64,000 nucleotides of DNA from Bisporella sp. PMI_857 (taxonomy: Eukaryota > Ascomycota > Leotiomycetes > Helotiales > Helotiaceae), in contig JAJSPD010000052.1 of the NCBI GenBank assembly GCA_021307315.1, positions 248,001-312,000 of the forward strand. Reading direction: 5' to 3'. The notes below the pieces were generated by a model. The model was given only the letters and a program-made list of their open reading frames with translations. It was not told the DNA's origin and did not search any database. Below are positions 54,865 to 64,000 of this stretch, one piece after another. The translations under genes were made by a program, and so were the position numbers. Within the stretch, counting starts at the first letter, position 1. Every line of letters begins with the position of its first letter.

Positions 54865-55643
54865 ATTTGAGAAGATGGGTCGTCAAAGATTGTTTTTCCA
54901 GAGTGCCTGATATTTATGTTTTTATGGATGCATATACAGCGGGAGTCCTTCCTTAATACCCTTTCCCTTTACTTAGCTTTAGATACTCTTATATTACCAC
55001 CGTTGACCTCTGTATCTGTTGATAGACAGCGCGTGACGTGGGAAAAATCACAGCTTCCTGGCCGCTGAAAGCCACCACATTCTCATTGGTTCAACACCTA
55101 AGGCTCTGAAAACTTGGGTGCTTTAGGGACTCTCACACGTAAGTACTTCTTGAGCAGCTACCCAGCACATACCTTGTGGCACTGGTTATCCCAGTACAGC
55201 TGGGTGTCATAGCGTATGCTGCTCGATGTTTAATAGGCGACTAGTTTATTACGCCAGCATATATTGGCTAGTATAGTGTCGCTAGCCATCTACAACTATT
55301 TTTGGAACATAATAACCGCTAGTGGTAAAAGAGCCAGTCAAGACGGACGTACTACTACCTTTTAACCTGTAAACCGGTAGTAGTGGGAACCAAATCAGGC
55401 TAGCTAATTACTCCAAATATTTAGGATGTTTGTTTCGTGATGTATATAAGCCTCTGATTTTGTACTCTTTTAGATAGAACAAGAAGAAACAATTTATTAG
55501 TGCAGCAATTGTATACACAGCCTTATATTTATGATTCAGCGAGTCTTTCCAACGGCTCAACAACATTTCCCATAAACCGCCGAAGCGTAATATTCCCGTT
55601 GGGCTGTTGTGTTACTACCTCGCCCGACTTGTATAAACCTGGA
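54865..55643. other. Spacer between GH16 gene and HeLo/kinase-like relic
   Basis: No supported coding sequence or defined repeat. Confidence 0.35.
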
Positions 55644-56980
55644 TCATATACATAGTAGTGCTACATCTCTGTGTGTTGCACCCATTTGTGCACCAAGTTT
55701 AGTTTGACAAATTTTTATCAACACTAGTTGTATTTGGGCTATCCCTTTATTCTGGTACTTTGCGACCTCTAGTATATTTTCAAGCAATCGCTAAAGCCTA
55801 ATCCTAATAAGGATAATCCCTAAGCTGTAGTAGTCAGATTCACGACAATACTGTGTTGTAATGCTGTAGCTGGGATGTTGGTCATCTTGAAGGTTATCTT
55901 CTGTGATAGGTCCATCTATTTGCCAGAGATCTCCATCCAGTCTACTCATGTGTAGTCCTACTACATATGGCAGTTGTATGTCGCTGTTTCCAATATATTT
56001 AATAAACTTTCCAGCATCCGGTGACTGAAATAACATAGTGTTGTGCAAGTTGAAATTCTTGTGTAGCCACCTGATAGTGTGAAACTCTTTTAGAAAATTT
56101 ACTAGGGAAAATGCTAGCTTGAACTTGTTGCTGAGAAGCGGGTAGTGTTTTGAACTCTCCTGTCTTCTCTTAAGGCACCGGAGGAGCGTAATCGGGTCGG
56201 ATAAACCTTCTGGGTAATAAAAGGCAAACCTGTGTCCAAACTAGTCGCTGATATTCTGAAATGCCCCAATACAATGCAAAGATCCTAAGACTATTTGGTT
56301 TAGGGTGTACACTTAAACTTTTCACTTTCAAGTCTACAACAATGTTGTGGATGCCTCTGCTCCGGATTCATATTTCTGGATGTGGTGTGAATCGTATCCG
56401 CTCCACCAGAACTGTTATATGACCGTAGTACTGACCGAGCTGACCACGGTACTGGCCTAGTTCGTGTCCATTTTAGGTGGTTGTGATTTATATCGCTTAT
56501 CTCGATCTTACATGCTTCTGTAACTCTTTCAAGGCTATCCAGCCGCAGCATATTAAGTCGAAACTTCCTTATCAAAGCCATAGCACCTGCAATATTGTAA
56601 ACAGTATATTTTTGCTTGCACTTGTGATGAAAGTCACTTAAAGTATTCTTATCATCGGTACTTAAGGTGGTCTGATGCCAATAATCTCGAGCTCGCTCAT
56701 GTATGCTGGCTGGCAGCAGGTCCCATTGGCTCTCAATAAGTTGATCGATTCGGGCTTCGCAGCCGGGTCGGGTGTCCAAATAATTTATGGTTAGAGAGTT
56801 GTTGGCTCCATTCTTAAGCTCATGAAAACAAACAACCGTAACTGCCATAGAACCGTTATAGAGCTTGCCCAGGAGTGCTAAAAGGTCAGCTTGTGGATCG
56901 CTTTTCTCCAGCCCCAGGTGCATGGCTCCACATACAAAACTGTTCCTGCAGAAACCAGAAATCATTGGCAATCTATCCAT
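55644..56980 (-). pseudogene. Decayed fungal kinase-like protein (HeLo/prion-inhibition type)
   Basis: Minus-strand relic. An open part from 56980 to 56300 (226 codons) has helical segments typical of the N-terminal half. After a gap with stops, the frame GHRFAFYYPEGLSDPITLL ... KFKLAFSLVNFLKEFHTIRW ... LHKNFNLHNTMLF ... YVVGLHMSRLDGD ... YCRESDYYSLGIILIRI matches the atypical kinase-like domain found with HeLo ('prion-inhibition and propagation') proteins in ascomycetes. A further piece with RLLENILEVAKYQ ... MGATHRDVALLCI ends at 55644. Stops (e.g. TAG near 56245) and at least one frame break show it is dead. Intact relatives are linked to fungal cell death; assignment to that class is from memory of the pattern. 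Confidence 0.6.
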
Positions 56981-57738
56981 TGCAAACGCTAAAAGGAGGA
57001 TATACTCGTCCTGCTCTTACAGAAAATTGGCCCTTTATTGTGAGAGAATGAGCTTGCATGTTTAAAAATAAAAGCTTTTCGCAAAGGCTGGCAGTCTTAG
57101 GTCGACTATTTGGGTCTCCTGTCAAAACCGAGAGTCCAAGACACACAACTTAACAATTGACAAATCAAATTCCCACTTGATTTATCATGAGGCAGTGCTT
57201 CTAGCCACTTGTTAACCTTGTCCTTTATTTGTCCTGCTTTGTCCTTCCGCTTAGTAGAATCTACTTTTACTCCAGGCAGACTGTGTTAGTTGTTTATTAC
57301 TGGAGTTAAACACTTGCAACAGGTTATAAAAAACCCGCAAAAAGAAAAAGACATCACAAAATGCAAAACAATTTTTTATTATTAAAATTGTGTATCAATA
57401 ACTATATTTCGAAGCTTTATTCTTGGCTAATAGAAAAGCCTAAGTTTGTCCAGTGCGGCATAAGCGTTATAGCATTTATATAACTTTAAGTGACTGTTGA
57501 AGCAGGTGCTGATCCGGTTGAAAAAAAATGACATTCATGAATCGTGACGGTTAGCCAACTCTGGCTACAATTGTATCCGCAAATGCAATGCTATGCGAAT
57601 CTAGTCTATTCCTCCATGTGCTAGTGCATACCCGGTTCCCAATTTCCGCCTCCAACGCCACCATCTCATTTGTCTCGTGAATCCATAACCATCAGTCTCG
57701 ATAACCCTTTCCCAATACTTGGATGACCAGCCCAACTC
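56981..57738. other. Spacer right of the relic
   Basis: AT-rich, with no supported ORF. The start of the relic may extend into the first 100-200 bp. The right end is the 3' side of the CoA-binding gene. Confidence 0.35.
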
Positions 57739-58301
57739 TCACAGCTTCAAACCCGCCCCCCTAGCAGCACTGACTCCATCGACGAGCACACACCATCCTT
57801 CTCCACCCCGTCCCCCATCTCCCCCCACCGCAGCAGGGAAATCCTTCAGCGCCTGCGCCAAAATCTCATCGTCAAATGTGCCTGGCTGCAGCCATACCCC
57901 CTTTATACCCAGCTTCTTGGCTTCTTCCAGCACCTTGACAGTGACCTTTGGGGGCGTGATGATGGACACGCTGGTTTCGGCAGGGTTGGGCAAAGCGGAG
58001 AGGGAAGCAACAGTTGGGTGCGAGCCCGGTGGTGTGGTGGTGGTGATGGTTGGCGAGGAGGGGTTGATGGGTGTGGCAGGAAGAGAGTGTGCGGTGTACC
58101 ACTGGAAGACTGCAGTATGTTGTTAGCTTATGTAAAAGCAACTGAATCAATCCGATAGTACAGAGAAGTGAAAGAAAGGATGCAGAATAAGAGGGAGAGA
58201 TACTTACTCTTGTGGCCAAACTTGGCGGGGTCGTTGGAAGCGCCGACGACTGCGAAGTGAGGGGCAGAGAAGAAAGCACGAGCCGCTGCTTCAGTGGCCA
58301 T
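57739..58301 (-). CDS. CoA-binding domain protein (YccU-like)
   Basis: Two exons on the minus strand (58301-58208 and 58109-57739; 98-nt intron GTAAGT ... CTGCAG) give 154 aa. The N-terminus FFSAPHFAVVGASNDPAKFG then HKIFQWY is the Rossmann-type start of the CoA_binding family. TSVSIITPPKVTVKVLEEAKKLGIK, then GVWLQPGTFDDEIL, follow as in succinyl-CoA-synthetase-alpha-like small proteins. It is a widespread small soluble protein expected to bind CoA or an acyl-CoA; the physiological role is not established. A Thr/His-coding GGTGGT tract makes the insert around residue 60 low-complexity. It is divergent from the methyltransferase gene at 58833, sharing a 530-bp promoter region. Confidence 0.83.
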
Positions 58302-58832
58302 ACCTGCGATTATACGTGTATGTATATGTAGGGGAAGATGCGGTATAATCTATGTGGTAGAGCCTGTCTCGAGAGAAAGGAGTCGTCGTGGTTTGCGGAA
58401 AAGGGACGAAAGGAAGTTAAGGGTTAAATTACGATGCGATGTGGTGGGATGCGTCGGTGTGCTTTCGCGACTCAATGACGAAATCCGAGGAACATGCGAA
58501 GCCCGCCGCGACATGCGACACCGGAGAAAACAGCGTTGGACGGTGACGGTCACTGAACTTGTCCCTGCATGTAAAGGTTGAATTGTTTCATCAATTGATT
58601 ACTGGGGCCAGGATATAAGAAGAGATTGATTCCTTCTACTGCCCCAGAAATTACTTGTCCGTAGAACAGCTGCTCTTGCTATCCCAGACTTCTATTCTTT
58701 CCACTAACTCCAACGGACTGATCAACAAACAGCACAGCACAGCACAGCATAGCATAGCAGACTACGCTCGAATTGCTTTCTCATCTTGTGAATTGAAATC
58801 ACCAAACCTCTACCGCTGTCCTTTCTGAAGCA
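58302..58832. other. Divergent promoter region
   Basis: This lies between the CoA-binding gene and the methyltransferase gene. It contains an AGCAC/AGCAT pentamer run (about 58731-58760), probably in the methyltransferase 5' UTR. Confidence 0.45.
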
Positions 58833-59754
58833 ATGGCGACCTTCGCGTACGCTCGTGCCCAGCGATACTGAGTTCACATGCTAACAACTTGGTGTTGGTA
58901 GCAAAGCAACCTTCAACGCCTCCTCTTATGCCGCATTCCGCCCTTCCTACCCACCAAAGCTCTTCAACACCGTCTTAGCATATCATCACGGCCCCAAAAA
59001 GGCACTCCTCGACCTAGGATGCGGTCATGGGCTGATCTCGCGAGCTCTTGCACCATCCTTCAATTCCATCCTTGCGACTGACCCTTCCTCTGGCATGATC
59101 TCCCAAGCATCCGCCTCCTCGGCTTCGTTTCCAAACATCACCTTCAAGACTGGATCTGCTGAAGACTTGTCAGACATAAAAGATGGGACATTGGATATGG
59201 TGGTGGCTGGGCAGGCAGCGCATTGGTTCAACTTCTCCAAAGTCTGGCCGGAGATCGCACGGAAGGTACGGAGGGGAGGCACAGTCGCTTTCTGGGGATA
59301 CAAGGATAATTACTTTGTGGACTATCCTTCCGCCACTGTTGTTCTAGACCATTATTGCTACGGGGACAGGACAATGGGCCCATATTGGGAACAGCCTGGG
59401 AGAGAGATCCTGCGGAATTTATACCGAGCAATTGTGCCTCCGGCGGAAGATTGGGAGGATGTCAAAAGGGTGGAGTACCAGCCGAAAACGGACGGGCCGC
59501 AGAGCGGAGAGGGAGAGGTATTGATGCACAGCAGGATGAAGCTGGGAGAGATGGAGGGGTATGGGAGGACGTTTAGCGCGTATCATAATTGGAAAGCTGC
59601 AAAGGAGAATGAGGGGAAGCCGGATATTGTGGATGAGATGTTTGGGAGGATGCTGGAGGAGGAGGAAAGCTGGGGGAAACGTGGGGAGAGGTGGAGAGAG
59701 CTTGAGGTAGAGAATGAATGGGGAAGCATCATCTTGACAGCAAGGAGAAAGTAA
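58833..59754 (+). CDS. SAM methyltransferase, trans-aconitate 3-methyltransferase-like (Tmt1 type)
   Basis: Two exons (58833-58846 and 58902-59754; first exon only 14 nt, intron GTACGC ... GGTAG) give 288 aa. FNASSYAAFRPSYPPKLF at the N-terminus, motif I LLDLGCGHGLISRALA, the AEDLSDI acidic loop, and GQAAHWFNFSKVWPEIARK are hallmarks of the class-I family that includes yeast Tmt1. Tmt1 methylates trans-aconitate and 3-isopropylmalate in the cytosol. Many fungal paralogues of unknown substrate share these motifs, so the substrate is not proven. It is about 8 kb from the PrpF/carrier block, which could be coincidence. Confidence 0.8.
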
Positions 59755-60857
59755 AAGTTTTCACCTGTTGAAAGTAATTGAATTATGATAGCGGGATTTA
59801 TCCTGCACAAGCAGTCTCCGTGTTTGAATACGGTTTAATGTTGCATGGGGCTCATACTCTGCGCTGATTAAAGACGTGCGAATGCCCCCATGGTAAGTAT
59901 CAATTTGAACACTTGGGCTTCTTGTCTATGATAAATCTTGCCACAAACACTCCTGTCCAAGTTATGGTGCCGGATTATGGGGAACACGGAGCAAAAAGGA
60001 GTGTATTGTCATGGAATAGTGGACAGAGAACGCGACATTTCCTCCATGAATAACGATCAAGATATCACAGCTGGATTGGAAACGGTCATGGGCAATCCTC
60101 CACAGTCCGTATATTGAGAAGTTAATAGCATCATTCCATCTGAACGTAGCCCTATAGTAATCTAGCCAAGACAAGTAAACAAACGCGTAAATAAACCCCT
60201 ATCAAAATCTCACAGCGGCTGGTTGCCCTGCCCACCACCACAACACATCTCCCCCCACAAAAATATACACAGCAGCTCAACCCTTCACCGTTACTTCACC
60301 AAGACTGTTTCACTTGTCCAATTCTACATTATCCTGTTACCTGCCACCTCTATACACCTACTCCCTCTTGAATCATCATCATCATCATCAAAAATAAAGA
60401 ATCATGGTAAGTTAGCTTTCCCATTTACAGGATATCTCTTCCCCCAAAAGGTCGAACATGCAGGCGCGAGGCCCGAATGGCGAGGGGTGGCCGTAAAAAA
60501 AAAAAAGGGAACCCGGCCAAAGAGAGTTTCTCGACGAAAAAGGTGCGGCGGGCATATGATCTATGATTGTTGATTTGCAGGCACGAACCGGGCTGCTGCT
60601 GGTCGAAACAGCTCTTACTGATGTTGCGCTACAACACACGTAAAAAGTATTGACAATACTCCCTACACCACCCATGAGCTTATGATAAGCAAACAATTCA
60701 TACTGCATTCTTGGATAGCATCTGATCCCGCTTTGCACATTTTACGCCAACGATCACGATACAATTATTGCAGCCGCCCGCCCGCCCGAGCTTTCTTTGC
60801 GGTACCTTCTTTGAGCAGCAGAAATTTTGATATTTGAGGCATCATTTAAGGAAAATA
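59755..60857. other. Upstream region of the myosin light chain gene
   Basis: This contains pyrimidine-rich promoter sequence, an ATCATC run before 60404, and an ATG followed at once by a consensus donor (GTAAGT at 60407). This suggests a transcript start region with a spliced 5' leader or a very short upstream ORF. No other gene is supported. Confidence 0.4.
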
Positions 60858-61493
60858 ATGGCATCTTCTAACAATTACGACGCGCAGGCAAGCACCAACT
60901 ACAAGGAAGCATTCGCTCTCTTTGATAAGCGCGGAAGCGGACGTGTGGCCCTTGAGTCGCTAGGTGATCTCCTGCGAGCATGCGGACAGAACCCAACCTT
61001 GGCTGAGATCCGTGATTTGGAAAAGGGTGTCGGTGGTGACTGTACGTATTCCCTCCTCTTCCGCCCCAGATCACTACAGTGGGGAGCGGAAATAATTGCA
61101 CGAATCTAACACGCTACCTAGTTGACTTCGAGACCTTTTCCAAGATCCTCAACCGCCCCGGCGGCTTTCGCGATCCGGGCGAGCCAGAAGAATACTGCCG
61201 GGGATTCCAGGTTTTCGATAAGGATATGACGGGCTTCATTGGCGTTGGACAGCTGCGATATATCTTGACGAATTTAGGGGAGAAGATGAGTGATGAGGAA
61301 GTGGATGAGTTATTGAAGGCGGTGGAGACAGGCAGTAACGGAGAGGTGAACTATACTGGTATGTCTTTCTATTATTCCTAGAGCTGTTGCCTGGCAAGAG
61401 ATGCAAGTGGGCCGTCAATGAAGTGGAAGAAGGAAAGGATGAAACAAGCTGACAAGTCTTTTAGATCTCGTCCGTACAATCCTTGCGAACTAG
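60858..61493 (+). CDS. Myosin essential light chain (Cdc4/Mlc1 type), EF-hand protein
   Basis: Three exons (60858-61041, 61122-61358, 61465-61493) give 149 aa, the size of fission yeast Cdc4 and calmodulin-like light chains. NYKEAFALFDKRGSGRVALESLGDLLRA is degenerate EF-hand 1, with Ca ligands mostly lost. FQVFDKDMTGFIGVGQLRYIL is EF-hand 3, and LLKAVETGSNGEVNY is EF-hand 4. The last exon encodes only DLVRTILAN and is invisible to an ORF scan. It should bind IQ motifs of type II/V myosins and act in the cytokinetic ring or septum. The degenerate first loop is normal for the family. Confidence 0.9.
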
Positions 61494-62488
61494 ACTCCCA
61501 TTCCTACGCTTTCACGATACGGCTACGGAAAGGGAGGAACTAAGGGCATACATGTAGCAATACAATCGCATTATCCACGGCATGGATAGGGAAGCTGGGG
61601 TGGTGTTCATATGATATAAGGGGCGGGCTGGGGCGTTATTTTGTGTATTTTTGCCTAGCATGCTGTTCGATCAGACCATGAGGATGAGAGAAGCCCCCAA
61701 CTGGGAATTATAGCAGACCTGCTTCGTAGCATAGTGCTAAGACTACGAATTGCTTCCTCAAATATTTCTGAGTGATACTTTTGCCGGTGCTCTAGGAAAT
61801 GAATCATGATGCAACGTGAGAAGCGACTGGCTAGCGATGCTACTTTTCCCCTTCCCCTCTCTGTTATGCTTCTGTTTTATAGCCGCATGCTGGTAGATGC
61901 GCTTCCTTTTCGGTGACCACTTTCGGAATTTGGGGCCTCGCATGCTCTGCTTCGATGCTACGTCAATCCAGTCCTCTGTACTGAAAAAATCAGCGGGTGG
62001 TTAGAGCATTGAGGAATCATGATTTATCCCAAGTTCAGCACCAGATCACTGGCTTATTTTGGCGAGTGTCGCATCATCATGATTTGGCGAGTGTCGCATC
62101 ATCATGATTTGGCGAGTGTCGCATCATCATGATTTGGTGAGGCGTAGGCAGACTGGACGATAATGAAGCAGTTCTCGATTCTGAATGGAGTTTCCATCAT
62201 CCCTGATCTTGACTATTAGGCTACTATGGAATTTGGCACAAAGTCTTTATGACAGCTTGATATCTATTTATTCTGAGCTCCCTGCGGTTTTCTTTTTTAG
62301 CTGATTCTCCGGTAAAATCAACCTCACGAAGAGCAGAAAGCGAGTAGAGTTAATTCTGAGCTCATACGAAGGTCACGGCAAAAAGTTATCAGAACGCCAA
62401 GACATTGCGACAGGGGTGATATGAGGGGTCAAAGCTACGATCTGTACAATAGTTTTTACAAATTATCTACTCTAATTAAGCATTTACA
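61494..62488. other. Spacer with a 25-bp tandem repeat
   Basis: This is the 3' UTR of the light chain gene, a three-copy tandem repeat (listed separately) and the left flank of the Tc1 relic. No gene is supported. Confidence 0.4.
62061..62135. repeat. 25-bp tandem repeat, three perfect copies
   Basis: Three head-to-tail copies of a 25-bp unit beginning GGCGAGTGTCGCATCATCAT and ending GATTT start at 62061, 62086 and 62111. A truncated fourth (GGTGAG) starts at 62136. Perfect identity suggests recent expansion. Confidence 0.9.
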
Positions 62489-63990
62489 ATGGCAGAAGCT
62501 ACTGTTTCTACTCGACAGTCGCGTCACGATGTTGGTACTCGTTTGCAAGCTCTCTGTCTACTCGAAAACCAGGTTCCTGTGCCGCAAATCAAGGAAGTTA
62601 CCGGTATTGCAGTCTTTCAGATATATGCTATTCGCAAAACAGCATACAGTCGTAAATACAATCCTACAGTCAGTAGAAAGCTTTTTCTTGCGTATGTCGA
62701 AAACGCTCCACGATCTGGACGACTTTTTAAAGTTACAGAAAAAATTAAGCAACAAGTTGTAAAAGTACTTACTAAAAACTCAACAACTCGGCAAATAACA
62801 ACTCAAGCTATTGCTAACAAAATCAATAGCATAGCAGCAGCTGGCTTTAAGATTTCTGCACGTACAGTTTGGAATATTCTTTATTTTTTAGGCTATTTTC
62901 TTTACAAACCGACTTACAAACCTAGACTTACAAACGAAGCAAAAGCTGTACGATTACAATAGTGTAAAGATTATAAAGATCGGACTTTTGAAAACTGGAA
63001 AAATGTGATTTGGTCGAATAAAACATTAGTTACAATAGGAAAGCAAAAAGGTCGAATAAGAGTTTGGAGATTAGTTTCTGAAGCGTACGACAAACACTGT
63101 ATTCGACGACAGTAAAAAAGATTTAAGCAGTTTATGTTTTAAGGAAGCTTTTCGTACGATAAAAAAGGCCTATGCTATATTTGGGAAAATAAAACACTAA
63201 AAAAAAGGAAAGAAGCTAATAAATAGCTTGCAGAACAAAATAAGATTTTAGAGCTTATTTGCAAGCCGAATGAGAGCTTGAAACAGCTATGCGTAAAGTA
63301 CGAATCACTCGACGATGTCACGGCACGCGCTGTGGATCTACAGATACAGAGGGCAACGGTGGTGCAATACGAGAATCTATAGCTAAGGAAGGAAAAGGAG
63401 CTCGAGGAGAGCAGGCTATATATACACGAGGCGCTCTGAGAGCTCGCCTAATATAGGTCACGTGTGCTTGGGAGCACGGGACGTGACAGACGATTTCCTG
63501 GAAAAAAACCAGTTTGGAAGTTTACAAAAAAAACAGGAAAGCTTGAAAAAGACTTAAAAGGAATTAATTGGTATCAATATAAAAAATACGTTCTTGAAAA
63601 GAAGCTTTTACTATTTGCAAAAGAGTGTGCAAAAGATCGTCCGAATACTATTGTACAAAAAGATAATGCTGCTTTTCACGCACATCACTATCAACAAAAA
63701 GTATATAATATATAGAAAGTTCAAAAAATGATCTAGCTAGCTAATTCTCCAGACTTATTTGCTGCTAAACTTTCTTGGATTTAGATGAAAAGAGAAACAA
63801 CAAAGCACGGAGCTGCAATATCAGTAAAGCAGTTAAAGGAAGATTGGATCAATTGTTAAGAGGAATTACTACAAAAAAAGCTTCAGAAATGGATTGAGAG
63901 AATACCTGAACATATCCATGAAGTAATTAAGCTTAAAGGAGGGAATGAATACAAAGAATCAGTCGGCGGAAAGAGGAAGAATGCAAATCG
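62489..63990 (+). pseudogene. Tc1/mariner transposase relic
   Basis: The first 157 codons (62489-62962) are open and read as the paired helix-turn-helix of a Tc1-like transposase (LQALCLLENQVPVPQIKEV; APRSGRLFKVTEK; ISARTVWNILYFLGY). Beyond the stop, pieces continue in order to near the window edge: WKNVIWSNKTLV, SYDKKGLCYIWE, VQKDNAAFHAHH (second catalytic Asp) and LANSPDLFAAKLSW (third-Asp region), with about ten stops. A charged segment at about 63230-63440 between catalytic blocks resembles an insertion. Many stops are TAG or TAA in A/T-rich context, which would suit repeat-induced or simple decay. The right inverted repeat may lie outside the window; I found no left one. Confidence 0.7.
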
Positions 63991-64000
63991 AGTACATTAA

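Overview
The window comes from a filamentous ascomycete. It has short spliceosomal introns (about 45-110 nt), HET-domain genes, a Zn2Cys6 regulator, a fused peroxisomal multifunctional beta-oxidation enzyme, and fungal Tad-, pogo- and Tc1/mariner-type transposons. The protein set would suit Leotiomycetes, but that placement is only an impression. I saw no tRNA, rRNA or CRISPR.

Layout. 0-12 kb: secreted SGNH esterase, a decayed ORF, an F-box protein, a HET protein and a MAPKK-like protein that has lost its catalytic residues. 12-14.5 kb: a decayed pogo-type transposon with intact inverted repeats. 14.5-20 kb: gene-poor, with one unusual Ala/Thr-repeat, Cys-tailed protein. 20-26.4 kb: an EXPERA membrane protein, a non-coding inverted-repeat element with a 9-bp target duplication, a Tad-like LINE copy that keeps only ORF1, and a HET gene broken by one in-frame stop. 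27-38 kb: a housekeeping block of peroxisomal Fox2-type enzyme, Ecm11-domain protein, Rkm5-type methyltransferase and long-chain acyl-CoA synthetase; Fox2 and the synthetase both serve fatty-acid use. 39-41.5 kb: a third HET gene. 42-51.1 kb: an MFS transporter, a PrpF-family isomerase, a Zn2Cys6 regulator and a mitochondrial citrate-type carrier. 51.5-61.5 kb: a small secreted protein, GH16 glucanase, a HeLo/kinase-like pseudogene, a CoA-binding protein, a trans-aconitate-methyltransferase-like enzyme and a Cdc4/Mlc1 light chain. 62-64 kb: a Tc1/mariner relic running towards the window edge.

The most interesting system is the 42-51 kb block. Its four gene types are those of the smut itaconate/trans-aconitate cluster (PrpF-family aconitate isomerase, mitochondrial tricarboxylate carrier, MFS exporter, Zn2Cys6 activator), but no decarboxylase is present in the window. 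The promoter regions of the block share TTCCGYGGGAA-like sites. It may be a small tricarboxylate conversion or uptake module. A trans-aconitate-methyltransferase-like gene lies about 8 kb away.

Gene models were built by hand from splice signals and reading frame and have not been checked against transcripts. Several introns appear to use GC rather than GT donors.
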